A stretch of 64,000 nucleotides of DNA from Elmis aenea (taxonomy: Eukaryota; Arthropoda; Insecta; Coleoptera; Elmidae), in the NCBI GenBank assembly GCA_947652605.1, contig OX393580.1, positions 19,302,159-19,366,158 on the forward strand. Direction: 5' to 3'. Numbering within the stretch: position 1 is the stretch's first letter; each line of letters starts with the position of its first letter. This document shows positions 34,467-46,752 of the stretch, in pieces. The position numbers were made by a program, and so were the translations under genes. A model generated the notes under the pieces. It saw nothing but the letters and a program-made list of their open reading frames with translations. It ran no database searches and was not told where the DNA came from.

Positions 34467-35068
34467 AAATTATAATGCCAAATTACTTAACTTTTGAATT
34501 GCAATAAATTAGATATAACAGCGTTTAACTATATATATTTATTGATTCGTTTATAACTACAAACTCATTTATACAGTTAATGCGAATTCAATCTATGTTA
34601 CGTACATTTTTACCACTTTTTATACCAGTTAAGTTCATTAAATATATCTTTGTCGATTACTTATCAAATATATCAATCTGGCGACATAAAATTGCTACCG
34701 TTAATCTTGCAATATTAAATTGTCTTTCATTTGTGCCGCAATTATATTCGAAAAATGCGTTGTGAAATAATTTGTTCAGCGCCGGTATAATAGTTACTTG
34801 TAATACAATAATTTAGCTACGGTTAAGCTTTTTTACGTTTGTAGATATTTTTAAATGTCCTAGAGGCTTGCAGGGTATAATTATTCGACATTTTAATGAT
34901 CACCTTGTGTGTACGAGGGAACAGTAATTATACCATGCGCTTTGATTCAAATTTATCATGCGGATGATAATTTTTAAAGAGTTTATTAATTTCGCTACTA
35001 CTTTTCGCAATCATTTAGTCATTATTCATGTGTGTAAGTCTATTTAAAGTAACATTAACAGTGATATA
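34467..35068. other. AT-rich DNA, nothing recognised
   Basis: About 600 bases without a supported feature. Confidence 0.45.
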
Positions 35069-35401
35069 CAGGGTGTCTCAGTTGTCATGAACAGCTGGGG
35101 ATCTCGTAAACTGTTGGAGATACAGAGTTGGTTAACTCTTTCAATACGACTTTTGGTCCACGAAGTAAATTATGTGTCGTTAATAAACCTGTTGGCTCTT
35201 ACTTTTTTTAATATAAGGGCTTGGGATACATACGAGTATGTACCAGCAGTATTACACGCTTGGGATAAATTTGACCCAGCAGTAATTAATGAAGACATAG
35301 ATGGCCAGAAAAAAGTCGACTGAGAGGAGCCACATGTGTTCCTGATATAAATTAAAGTGATTCAGCTCAGAACTATTAACAAATCCAATCCCAGCTATAT
35401 A
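35069..35401. repeat. Solo CAGGGTGTCTCAG end fragment
   Basis: CAGGGTGTCTCAGTTGTCAT beside TA at 35067-35068, followed by a GTTGGAGATACAGAGTTGG segment that resembles the arm of the next element (GTAGGAGATACAAGGTCGG). No matching right end was found nearby. Confidence 0.5.
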
Positions 35402-36915
35402 CAGGGTGGTGCTTTTTTCGATGCTCACCATTGCTATCTTGGAAACGGTAGGAGATACAAGGTCGGTTAAATTAGAGAAAAGTTGCACATTTTTATGGCC
35501 ATTGAGAATCTAAAAATAAATCCTGGATTTTGATTCGTTTTTGATTTATTACAAAAAAACTGAAAAACGTGATTTTAGAAAAATATTATTATGTTCCCTA
35601 CCATTGACGCTATTTCATTTAAACTTGGTAACTTTATATTTTTGACCGTTCTGGGTTTGATGGCGTCAACAGAAATTTTCTAAGCCTTCTAGATTTCAAG
35701 TTGCGATAGTCAACTTTTTTATTTCTTATGGCCGCCATATTGGATTTTTACACCATCAGACAGACAAAAAAATTAGCTTTTCAGATTGGTAACCAACATA
35801 CCTTGTTTCTTTCAAAAAACTTGTTGAAATTTTAAAATTTGTGTAAATAATTCATAAAATCGAGAATGCTCTGAAAAACAATTGAAACTATGAGATAAAT
35901 AGAAGCTACAGAACATTTAATTGGTCTAATGATAACGAAATGAAGATTGTTGGAAACATATTTAGAAGCTATGTTAGGCGAATTGCCATTATTAACAATT
36001 CAAAATCATCAGTAGTTTCAGCAAGATGGAGCTGGTCCTCACAACGGCCGCATTGTAAAAGGATATTAATTTAGATGTACGCTTTCAAAATTCATGACTT
36101 GGCACGTTTGGTCCTGTTCATTGGCATCCGCGATCGCCATGTTTAACGCCTATGGATTACTTTAACATTGATGTTGTTTATGCAACCCTAACGGAAATAT
36201 TGAACTCCTTCGTCGTAAAATCAAAAATGCTTTCGACTATTTCGAGACAAACTATCCTAAAGGCAGCGGACGAAATGAATTTGAGGACTAACCACTACAT
36301 CATACGTACATAACGGCGCGCACTTTAAACAATTTAAATAATTATTTATCTGGTGTTTTAAATTTATTGCCATTTCGTTATTTTATTAGACCTATAAAAT
36401 GTTGTGTCACTTTTATTTATATTATAATTTCAATTGTTTTTCAGAACATTCACGGTTTTATAGATTATTTATACAAATTTTCAAAATTCAACAAGTTTTT
36501 TAAAAGAAAAAAGGTATGTTGGTTACCAATCTGAAAAGCTAATTTTTTTGTCTGTCTGATGGTGTAAAAATCCAATATGGCGGCCATAAGAAATAAAAAA
36601 GTTGACTATCGCAACTTGAAATCTAGAAGGCTTAGAAAATTTCTGTTGACGCCATCAAACCCAGGACGGTCAAAAACATACAGCTACCAAGTTTAAATTA
36701 AATAGCGCCAATGGTAGGGAAGATAATAATATTTTTCTAAAATCACATTTTTCAGTTTTTTTGTAATAAATCAAAAACGAATCAAAATATCCAGGATTTC
36801 TTTTCAGATTCTCAATGGCCATAAAAATGTGCAACTTTTCTCTAATTTAACCGACCTTGTATCTCTTACAGTTTCCAAGATAGCAATGGTGAGCATCGAA
36901 AAAAGCACCACCCTG
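35402..36915. mobile_element. Foldback element with transposase remnant in loop
   Basis: CAGGGTGGTGCTTTTTTCGA at 35402 faces the complement ending at 36915, both beside TA. The arms (about 35402-35890 and 36425-36915) match closely, for example ATGGCGGCCATAAG near 36578 and its complement near 35728. The roughly 530-bp loop holds transposase remains on the plus strand. Confidence 0.88.
35935..36313 (+). pseudogene. Tc1/mariner-like (DUF4817-type) transposase remnant
   Basis: The plus strand shows YLEAMLGELPLLTIQ, a stop, then FQQDGAGPHNGRIVKGY, and in a following frame LDVRFQNS, a stop, then WHPRSPCLTPMDYF and a degraded tail. This matches the order of insect transposases with FQQDGAPPH followed by RWIGRRGPIEWPPRSPDLTPLDFFLW. 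The QQDGA aspartate survives, but the SPDL aspartate has become cysteine. Two or more stops and a frameshift make it dead. Confidence 0.8.
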
Positions 36916-37593
36916 TATAAAGCTACATAACACAATTCAGAATTTTTCAAACCTTCCAAAGGATGTACTCGTATATATCCCCGCAGTATTGAAAGGGTTA
37001 AGTCGAAAGGCACAGTAAATAAGCTTTGAACATACCCAAGGCATACAAGCAAACTCATAATCCATTATCAGTTTCAAAAGACTTTTCATATTATCCATAA
37101 TTACACATTTACAAAAAGCGTAATCATGAAATATTCGTAACATTACATTATATACTGCCTGTTACTCATTTTAAATTCAAATCTATAAAAAGTTTCTAAC
37201 CTATTCTATAATTACCCTACAAAAACAACAAGGTATATTTAGATTTGTGCCTTAGAGCAACTCCAGCATACTCAGGCAATTCTGAACAACCGATACACAT
37301 GCATGGAATTAAGTCGTTAATTTTACGCTTCAGTTGCACAAATATTAATACGGTTTTGGAAAAAAAAAATCGTCCAAGTAGTAAACAAATACGCAATCTC
37401 TGACGGTTTTACGATGTTATTGCGCAAAAAACAAAATACAAGAGTGTATTTCCTAATATACAATATGTAATATGACACAATCTACTTTATAAACCTCATT
37501 TATGTCTCCACAAAGCACGAGGTAGTACAAATAGTTCCACAATAAAATAAATCCACTTATACAACGTGCTTCGAAATATAAGAGATATCTTAA
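36916..37593. other. AT-rich DNA, nothing recognised
   Basis: About 680 bases. The short minus-strand frames at 36804-37143 overlap the foldback arm and are not supported. Confidence 0.45.
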
Positions 37594-39257
37594 CCCCTAT
37601 TCTCCGGAATTAAGAAATATTTATCAAAATGTTTTGAAATTCAATCAGTTGTTTAAAAATGGCCATAGATACATGAAAAATCACTTTTTATTAAATGACA
37701 GGACGCAGGTCCTGACTTAGGAGCTGTCGTTATATGACGACGCTAGGGGAATATGAGTACAAATAATAATAATCTTGGTATGTTTTATAATTTCAGATTT
37801 ATTTGTGAAAGTATATTACAATGTAAATTAAATTTGAGACATATAAACTATAAACTTATAAACTATGATAAGGTTGAAAGCAAGGTATATATAGGATATT
37901 GGTCTAGCAAGTAAAGCACTGTAGATGAACATTTACCAAATTTACTCTCCATTGTTTCATTTCCTCGATAAGTTTTTCCTTGGTAAGGATCAAAGGCGAT
38001 TAGATAACCAGATGGTGAATTTTGACACCAAACCTTATATCCAAATCGTATTGGTTTATTTCTAATCGCTTGCTTACATCCGTGCCTACCGAAGTATTCC
38101 ACCATTGCCTCATCATGCGATATTGCTGAGGTGGGTGTATAATTTTCCATACATTTTTTTTTGAATATATGAAATTAATGGTCGTAATTTGGAAAACTTA
38201 TCGAGCTTGTCTAAGTTTAAATTTGATTTAAAATGAAGTGATTTCATGATATTATCAAATCTATCCCTCCGCATAGATTCATATATCGCAATGTTGCGCA
38301 AATCACTACATGTACTCCAATACATTGCTTTTCCTGGCAATGGATTGTACCAAGAAACAATTAAATGGCAAAAAATACTCGCAGTTCCTCTTTGGTTAAT
38401 TTTATATCTGGCCAGTTTTTTGATAAGCAATAATCGGAACTGGCAGTTATAATTAATTCGATTAAAGTATCATCAAAAAACCGTTCAAAATATTGAACAG
38501 CAGTGACTTCATCAATATTTTCTTCTGCCATAAAACGAAATTGACTAGGTTGTATATGTATAGTTTTACCGCCACTGCTCCATACAATTTGATCTTTTTT
38601 TGATTTTTTGGTGATCTTTGGTATTTTGTTTAGGTTGGAAATAGTTGAAACTTCTTTTCTGGTCTGTTTTTTCTCTGCCGGTGCCATTAGTTGATTTCTG
38701 GATAAACAGTTTATATTCGTCCCTTCTTCTTCATCTGAATCTTCGTCTGTTAGCTCATTAACTGCAGGTGGTTCAATAAAAATATCTTGGTCACTATCAT
38801 CATTTCGGCTACACTCAAAAATCTAAGGACAAATAGGGTATGTTAGTACATGCATTCTCCTAGCGTCGTCATATGACGACAATCAAATTTATAGCGAAAT
38901 AACTCCCTTATAAATGTTATTATAAATAATTACATTTTATATAAAAAACACTTGACTATTATATATTCAAAATATGTAAACAAATAAAATATTTTTACCG
39001 TAATTATATTATTTAGTACTTACTTTTGTGACGACGTCATGGTTTTCGTGTTCTCTCGTAAATTGGTCACTTTTAACAATTAAATATGTTCGAAGTCTGC
39101 AACTTACTGCGATGCAATGGCTACATTTATGAAAACAATTGTTTACCTGAGTAATTAAACTTAAGCTGACAGGTTTAAAATTATCAGGTACCTGACAATA
39201 CACCGTTATTACAGGACAGGTAAACGTCGTCATTTGACGACGCTAGGAGAATAAGGG
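37594..39257 (-). mobile_element. piggyBac-type transposon, internally decayed
   Basis: 1,664 bp between two TTAA sites (37590-37593 and 39258-39261). The ends CCCCTATTCTCC and GGAGAATAAGGG are inverted with one mismatch. Palindromic sub-repeats around CGTCGTCATATGACGACG and GCTAGG lie near 37724, 38862 and 39228. It contains a degraded transposase on the minus strand (37863-38829). TTAA duplication is diagnostic of the superfamily. Confidence 0.93.
37863..38829 (-). pseudogene. piggyBac (PGBD-like) transposase, disrupted
   Basis: On the minus strand an acidic N-terminal stretch (about 38829-38690) leads into LMAPAEKK and the SQFRFMAEENIDE region, then QYFERFFDD (near 38490). After a frameshift comes the GTASIFCHLIVSWYNPLPG and MYWSTCSDLRN region. 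After another comes SHDEAMVEYFGRHGCK with KPIRFGYKVWC and DPYQG. DEAM carries the first catalytic aspartate of the piggyBac family. The protein breaks off soon after, near KFGKCSSTVLYLLDQ, so the later aspartates and the cysteine-rich C-terminus are missing. An upstream AG at about 38830 might mark an intron end. Confidence 0.88.
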
Positions 39258-40227
39258 TTAAGACGAATTTCATTTAGAAGCTAAGAATTTAGTGTTAACT
39301 AATCACTGTATGAAACTCTAATCACCAGAGAAGTTAACGTATTTGAAAAATTAGTTTTGAATATAATGCACGATGATTTGGACATTTTACAAATTGGATA
39401 CAGAAACTACTAACAGCAAAGAATAATTTTTGCTAGAATGATTTTTTTTTCAAGAAAATTTGGAATTATGAAAAGACTAGGGAAATTTATTGGGATTCTC
39501 CTATAAAACTACAGACGATACAAAGGGCTTCCCACCCCCAAAAAAGTTCAAAACTTAATCTTTGCAAAAAAAATTGATGGCTTCATTTTTCTAGAATGCT
39601 AAAGGAATCTTGTAAATTGAATAACTGCAGACTGGTCGTACAATTACGGAAGAGATTTATGTTAAACTATTCAAACTTTGAAAACTGCTTTATATGAAAA
39701 AATCCGTTTCTGCACTACAATTTCAGAGTACAAAAAGCGAACAGACATAAAAAAACGTTTAAGGATTCTGGTTTTGTTGAGCCAAAACATCTTCATTATC
39801 GTCCGTCCTGATTTAGATAGCACCCTGTGACGTTTATTCATTCCCAAACCTAAAAAAATCTTATAAGAAATCTATTTGAATCTCATGTAGAAATTAAAAT
39901 CGCCGAGTAAAAATATGTAAGAGGCTTTTAAAAAGACTTTTTGTATTATGGTAACACTGTTAGTAAAATGCTGGATAAGTGTCGACGAAATTAACATTAA
40001 AAATTAATTTTGAATGAACCCTGTCTGTTTTCCAAGGCTACTTAGATTACTCAATATTTTTTTTGCATTAGTAAGTCGTTCCTAGGGTATACAGGGAGTT
40101 TTAAAGTTATACCGACCAATTTCAAGAGTTATATAATATTTTAAGTTATGTGACATTTGTGGCGAAAATGCGTAGAAACGTCATATGCTATAGATGCATC
40201 GTTAAGCGAGTTGCTTAAGAAGGTTTG
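39258..40227. other. AT-rich DNA with isolated foldback ends
   Basis: No gene is seen. CACCCTGTGACG near 39822 and TATACAGGGAGTTTTAAAG near 40088 are lone terminal-type sequences without visible partners. Confidence 0.4.
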
Positions 40228-40618
40228 GTGAAAATTGCTCGAATACGATTGCTCGAAAAATATTTCCTCGAATGGAAAATTGCTCGAATAACAATTTCTC
40301 GTTAGGAAAAACAAATTGTTCGAAATAATGAAAAAATATTAAATTTATATAAATACAAAATAATTCAATGTACTAGAAAAGTGGTTTACATTTGTTTACT
40401 CTTAGAAAAATGTATTTAAATTTATTTACAAATACATGTACACTTACTCAATTTGTTGTTGAGATAAACACTATAAATCTCAACAATAAATTGAGTAAGT
40501 GTATTTCGAGCAATTTTCCTTTCGAGAATTTTTCCATTAGAGGAACTATTTTTCGAGCAATTGTATTCGAGCAATTTTCTTTCGAGCAATTGTTTTCGAG
40601 CAATTTTCCGCACCCCGC
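40228..40618. mobile_element. Inverted-repeat element with TTGCTCGAA sub-repeats
   Basis: GAAAATTGCTCGAATACGATTGC near 40231 and its inverted form (ATTTTCCGCACCCC side, about 40555-40612) enclose several spaced copies of TTGCTCGAA on each side. The centre is a separate tight hairpin at 40439-40502 (ACACTTACTCAATTT and complement, about 26-bp arms, about 11-base loop). Superfamily unassigned. Confidence 0.75.
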
Positions 40619-42479
40619 TTAAAGGATGTCTTTTAAAATTGTAGGTATGGGTACCTTTATTTAGCAGCAATTTTCACACCTACTACTTAAAATTTTGTGA
40701 CCAATGTGTAGCACTTTACAAAATTTCCTCATAAAAATAAATACAGCAGTCAATTTTGAAACACTCGGTATTGCCAAAGCCTGACTTAATAAAATAAGTA
40801 CCTACGGAAAAAAATTAATAAATAACGTCTCCACAAATTTAGATGTAACGCGATGTTCTATGGTGCATATTTTAATTACTCGTACCGCAAAAACAATGAT
40901 CAGTCGATTTCAAACAAAAACTTTTAACAAAAGACTATCGAAAATTACCGATGGCATGCAAAATGCAATTAAGAGTGCCGTGGTACGGTGAAAGTGAAGC
41001 AGTGCACGGTGCATTGTATAATCCGTGTCTAAACCACGCCCGGCCCAGAATGTCGATACTGACAACGTTACAAGCATTACACAGATATATAAAGCGATAG
41101 GTCTATGTATATTGCGTTATTTTGTTATGTAAACACGATATATGTTTTTTTTTTAACATGGCGTAGTCGAAATAGTAATTTACGGGTTTTGTGAAACTGG
41201 AGTTGCTTATTTACGGAAAAACGACTTTATTTTAGCAACCACGTTGAACACCAACGCTGTTAAATTTTTTGAAAAGCTCAGTCATCGTTATACCTATAGA
41301 AAACTAGAACGTACATGAATTATTCTACCTCCTTTTTGTACTTAAAAAAATTGAAACCAAAAGGATTTATCGTTTTAATTCAATTCCTCCAGAACAACAT
41401 TTTTGGATTCCTTTATTTCAGAACTAGCAAAAATACTGAAGTATAGCCAATACTTTTCAGTATTTTATGATTTAAAGGTGGTCACAGTAGGAATTGTATA
41501 GATTTATTATTTGTTCAATAAAATTAACTTTTACATTACTTTTATCGCCATAGAGGCCCTCACAAACAATCTATTTTCTTAATTTAAATTAATTGACTTA
41601 CAGCTTAAACTCAAATTTTTATACTTATTCATTCATCTTATGTTAAAAATTGAACGATGAACTAGAGACAACACTTATTTCTGGCAAATATTCTAAACGG
41701 TATCAAATTAATTGACTTAAAATTTAAGCATAGGTACGTGATTTATATAAGGTATAAAACGATAACGATAAAAAAATATTTTTTAAGTAAAGCAATAGGT
41801 GCTTTAATTTTTCGTTTGAAAATCCTAATAAGTTACAAATTTTAAAAACTTGTCCAGTAAATTTAATTATCCAACCATTTCTCTACAGAAGCTTGTTCTA
41901 TGTTTAGTCATATCTAATACCAACCCAACCTTGTGCAAATTATTTAAGGAGAAACAATTGCAGCTTGCCCTCTAGGTTACTTAAACCCTGGCCATGACAA
42001 TAATCCGGGAGTGCCCGGATTTAAAAGGCTATAATAATATAATGAACTTGCAGAAACGTACTCATTGCTGTAAACTTGATCTAGAAAAAAATTGTTCGAA
42101 ATTGAAGCTTGAAAAATCGATTATACTTTTCCAAACGCTAAGGAAACGGGTGAATGAAGACCGAAACAAGTTGACGAGGCTTTCTAGTTTATTGAAAAAT
42201 TCGTGATCGAAAAAAATTGATTAATTTCAGTTCGAAATAAGTACCTATTTCAGTCGAAATAAAACAATTAAAGTCGGTTATTTTTTTCCATAGCAACCTT
42301 GATTTTTATCTTAAGATTTTGAATTTTTTTAGGTTATTTTGCTTATTTTTACAAATAGACATATAAAATATTATTTCATTGTAAAGAGAAAAAAATAATC
42401 TTTAAATCTAAGTCATCTACTACGACTGTCATTTTAAAAAAAAATGTTTTGTCAAATATCTCGCACGGTAATTTATAAT
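40619..42479. other. AT-rich DNA, nothing recognised
   Basis: About 1.86 kb. A patch near 40960-41050 is GC-richer and precedes a TATATAAAG at about 41083, but no exon can be joined to it. The 70-codon frame at 41994-42206 has no recognisable similarity. Confidence 0.4.
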
Positions 42480-42905
42480 TAAAAATCTGACTATCGCCAA
42501 CTTATAGTAAACAAAATCTACAAAACATTTGGCGTTTTCGTGTATTCGCAACAATAGCCGAGATATTTAAGTTTAAAAATTTTGATCGATTTCTGTTTTT
42601 TCGTTATGGAACTTTTAAACAAAACAAGATCTTGTTTGAAATACACTCCTATATAGCTAACTTTTATCCCACTTAACCAACCTTGTATTTTCATTATTTA
42701 CAGAGATAACAATAGTGTCCCATGGAAAAGTCAAACACCCTGTATATGACACTTTTTTTTTAATAACTCAAAAATCGGAAACGATAGAATATTTTTGAAA
42801 GCGGTTCTGAGATTGTCTCAAAAATCTGCAAATTTTTGGTAGTTTAACCGTTTCTCTATCTTGAACATTAAGCGAGATACCTACTGATGTAATCCCATCG
42901 ACTTT
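42480..42905. repeat. Fragments of two foldback families
   Basis: 42500-42740 is homologous to the right half of the 47610-48023 element, ending AACACCCTGTATA. 42741-42905 is a diverged right end of the 18300-21810 family (ATCGGAAACGATAGAATATT and AAGCGAGATACCTA). Confidence 0.65.
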
Positions 42906-45124
42906 GGACCAACTTGTTTAAAAAAAAGCTAACTTAACCAGGAGTTTTTATAACAATTTAATTATTTGAATGGTTTATATTCCACTTTAATCATTCAACG
43001 AGTTGTTATAATATTAATGCAACATGAATATTTATTTGCTTTGATGAATATCTGCATGCTAGAGTAAGTTATGTGCATTTCAGTGTAACTTTGACCTTAA
43101 CACCTGTGCAGTGTAAGAAAAAAAAGCACTCTTATTGCAGTTACTTTCTTAATACATTTATGACAGTAATTAAACACGTAAAATATATTTATGTAACGTC
43201 AAATTTATTATTTTGAGGCTTAAACCGCTCGGGTTTGTCGTCTAACCGCACGTTGAAGTCTTCACGGGTCGTAACATTATACACGGAAGGAAATAGCATG
43301 CTTTGGATTTATTTAGAGCAACAATAAGTTAACGTGATTTATAAATAAACGCTCCAGTAGCTTCTTCCTCATCGCAATAGATCTAGAAAGTTTTGCGAAA
43401 TAAATAAATTAACTTACATTAGTATTCAGCGAGCAATGTGACTAAACCTGTTTTTCTTTTTTCTGCAGATACTTCAAGGATGAAAACGATGAGACGATTT
43501 TTGAGGTAAGAAAATCTTCCCAGGAGAAAATGTTACCGAAATATTTTGAATATTATTTCATATGTACCCGAGTTCGCTTTTGTTTTCCATTTTGAAAAAA
43601 AGCATTTCCCACTTCTAATCGTGTTATTGAGGTGAACTTAATTGTTTTTAAGATAAACAGCCACCGCTGTTTAATTTCGCAAATCGTTTTAGAACGTTCT
43701 CGTTTGTTTCTATCCTTGGTGTTAGAACATTAAAGATTGTTTAACAATTGCCTTCATAGAAATATATTGTTTATTCTACATCACAATTAACGTAATTATT
43801 TATATTTACGACTCTTTGTGTTGTATTATCGGCTTATTGGCAATATCCTATTACAAACCGTATTTAAAATTCCGTTCTCGATAATCGTGAAATATTTCAT
43901 TGCAATTTTTTCGGCGATAAATAAAATATCGTAAAAACATGACAGTTTAATACAACTTCAATTGTTCATTAACAAGTGACTGCCGTGAATTGCACGAAAT
44001 TGTATCGGGAGGGACTGAGTGGTAAGAGTTCGGTAAGCTTTTGAAATCGACTAATGTGCATTGCGCAATAAATCTGTACGTACTACCTATTACTATAAAT
44101 TTCTTATTTTTATCAACCAGTTATTGTGGAAATTGGCACGCCCAGCATTTTTACTACCTCTGGTTTGAGATACATGTGCAATCTGGACTAGATTAGCCAC
44201 AGAAAGTGAATGTTTTTGTTCTAGAATTTCAGTGTATGGGATTTATATTCCAGAAACATGTAAGAGCTAATGCGAATATTTTTGTCCCCACTAGGCAACA
44301 TTATCGTTAGGCGTTTGTTTAAGTCAGGCGTATCCTACGCACAACAATGCAACAAGCTTTGTTTCGTTTGCCTTACAATTAAATATTTTTGATACTATCT
44401 TATGTAGCAATACACAAAGAGTGAGCACTTAGCAGGTGTTGCACAAGCAACGAGCAGTTCTTCCTTATTGTTCTGAGTTATATTCTCAGTGTCAAGGTTA
44501 AGTTGCGTGAGTAAAAACTTTGTTTGACTTGGGTCGACTTAAGATACATAGAAAACTTTGCGAAAATTTACCTTGTTTTGTGATGAAACTTCGTCGATAA
44601 TAACCTCATCAATAATATTTTATTTAGTCGAATATCCTCATTCGGTTTTAAAAGTAAAAACGTTTGACGTTTATACTTTCACTGAGTTTGAACTGGATAC
44701 ATAATTTTTGTAGGAAACCATCTGTTGTATAGTAATATGCCAAGTTCCAGATGGAAGAATCATTCATACCTAAATTATTGCAGAATTATTTGATCGGAAA
44801 GAGTAAAAGTTATGCCGTTACCCTTGATTGTTAATGCGTTTTTATTAGTTGTGTTGGATGCTGTAGCGATATGATTGTAGTACAATGACTGTTTGATGAA
44901 AAAAAAAACCAACAGCAATCACTTTAAGAATACAGAAATTTTCTGTTTATTTTTAATAATTATATTTTTAATATCAGCTAAAATAGAGCAAACGAAAATA
45001 TTTAATTTTAATTCAAAATTTCTGAAAATCTACTGTAGAAAGTATGTAACTTGTACTCAAAAATGTGGATTTTATTGGACTCTACAATATAAACCAATTT
45101 TTTTTGTGTTATAATAAGTCCTCA
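42906..45124. other. Mostly non-repetitive AT-rich DNA
   Basis: Holds only the candidate exon at 43469-43505. The sequence on both sides of it shows no dispersed repeat and may be intronic. The 73-codon frame at 44893-45114 is not supported. Confidence 0.4.
43469..43505 (+). CDS. Candidate 37-nt internal exon
   Basis: A strong acceptor (pyrimidine run ending TTTTTTCTGCAG at 43468) and donor (GAG|GTAAGA at 43505/43506) bracket 37 bases. One frame is open and reads YFKDENDETIFE after a one-base phase offset. The quality of both sites and the acidic reading suggest a real microexon of an unidentified gene, but no partner exon is seen in the window. The alternative is chance: a short stretch with good splice consensus in AT-rich DNA. 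Confidence 0.35.
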
Positions 45125-45600
45125 TCTACCCTGCGTTGTAGAGGTGTAAAAAGTTTCTCCACCTTTAGCGTTGCCAATTGCCACCAGTTTCTTGACTATT
45201 TTCCCATTTAAGGTTTTTCTGGGTCTCCCTCTTTTGTTTTGTCTACACCACCTTTCCATATTTGCTTCACTATTCTACTTTCTTTGATTCTTGTGTGATG
45301 ACCCATCCACCTTAGCTGGCTCTTTTCAATTTTGCTCCCCATAGAATCAACTTTGAACCAACTTCGTATAATGTTGCTGTTAATTCTATCTGTTTCACTT
45401 GCTTGTAACTTGCTTTTAGTTCTGTAATCTATCACCCAAGTTTCACTACCGTAAGTTAGTACAGAAGCAATACATTGTTAAATACTCTGGCATTTGCAAC
45501 TATACTTATTTCTTTTTTTCTAATGAATATTCTGTTTACAGATTGAAAAGCCTATTTGCTGCTTTTATCCTTGCACTGCACCCATGTATTTTCTGCAGAA
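45125..45600 (-). pseudogene. Non-LTR retrotransposon C-terminal fragment
   Basis: In the minus-strand direction, from about 45580: RIKAANRLFN, RIFIRKKEISIVANARVFNNVLL, then TYGSETWVIDYRTKSKLQASE, and finally SQLRWMGHHTRIKESR with a PEKP tail (45208-45435 is the longest open piece). This order (NRIF...VFN, TYGSETW..., LRW-GH--R) is the C-terminal region after the reverse transcriptase domain in many insect non-LTR elements. It has stops and frameshifts, and neither the RT core nor the endonuclease is present. Confidence 0.75.
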
Positions 45601-45620
45601 TTAGAAATTGCTATATTTAG

Positions 45621-46315
45621 GGAAAGAATTAAATAAATCTTAGTTTCCTGAAAGACCAAACTCATTTATTTAAATTTATCTTTCACTTCAAATTAAAATT
45701 TTATTATTTATAGATTTCTTAGTCTGTGGTAGGAGCACCTAAATGTTTGTAATATTTGTATTAGAAAATAATTTAAAATAATTTTCAAAACTTTGATTTA
45801 ATATTTTTTTAAACACGAACTTAACGTAATTATAACATTTAATCAGCCCAATTCACTACCTATGTATATTGATTAAAGGTATCAAGAACGATACTTGTTA
45901 GTAGAAAAGTTTATTGCCAGGCAACAATACATTTTTTGTTAATTATGAAAAATTATTTTTGTTCTGTTTTTAGTAATTTGTCCTCTTATCTGCCAATCTG
46001 ATCATTCATTTTAAAATTATGTTTTGCACCCTTATGTGATAACGACTGCCAATGTGGGGCTTAGAATAGTATATTTGGTATCAGTTAGTACTTAAAAGTA
46101 AAATAAATACTAAAGCAATAATTATCGTCACAACCTCAACAATTGCCTAGCAACCACTTCACAACAGTCTACCAAGATAGTTACCAAAATCAAATATCTG
46201 CTGTCCAAAGTCAAGCTTGCCATTTTATTTTTAATTAAACATGAGATAAACATTTTATTGCTAAGTTACTTCATGTAAATTGAATTAAATCCATAAAACA
46301 TTTTTGTAAATTAAC
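45621..46315. other. AT-rich DNA, nothing recognised
   Basis: About 700 bases without a supported feature. Confidence 0.45.
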
Positions 46316-46752
46316 AGGGTATTTCTTAAATATTGCGAAAAAATCGGGAGGTGATTCCTTATCGAAAATTAAGGGGAGTCTTTCATTTAAATTTTTTTCC
46401 TATCGGAATTACACCCTCCTAAAGGTAACTATAAAATTGGGTTTTTATTTTATTTCTCAAATTTCAACCCATCAAAAAGTTCTGATAAAAAAATCAACAG
46501 GGATCGCACTTTTCAGCCCCCTGTGAAGGTGGGAGATGATTGAAAATATTACTGTGGGAAACTTGTCAATAAGTATAAAATATCTACCTAATATAATTCT
46601 CCTACATTTATCCAAATTTCAGAAATAAAATAAAAACCTAATTTTACCGTTCCCCTTTAAAAAAATTCTATAAAAGACCCCGTTTAACTTTCGATAAGGA
46701 ACCATCTTCCGAAATCACCCTGTATAAATGCTTTTTTTGAAATACCCTGATA
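46316..46752. mobile_element. Small foldback carrying part of the first hairpin element
   Basis: CAGGGTATTTCTTAAATATT near 46316 faces AAATACCCTG near 46752, and TGATTCCTTATCGAAA near 46354 faces TTTCGATAAGGAACCA near 46689. The stretch between (about 46440-46650) is a diverged copy of 505-690. Confidence 0.7.

Noticed and set aside
41060..41110. TATATAAAG as a promoter
   Set aside because: No exon with an acceptable start and donor follows on either strand; AT-rich DNA gives such matches by chance.
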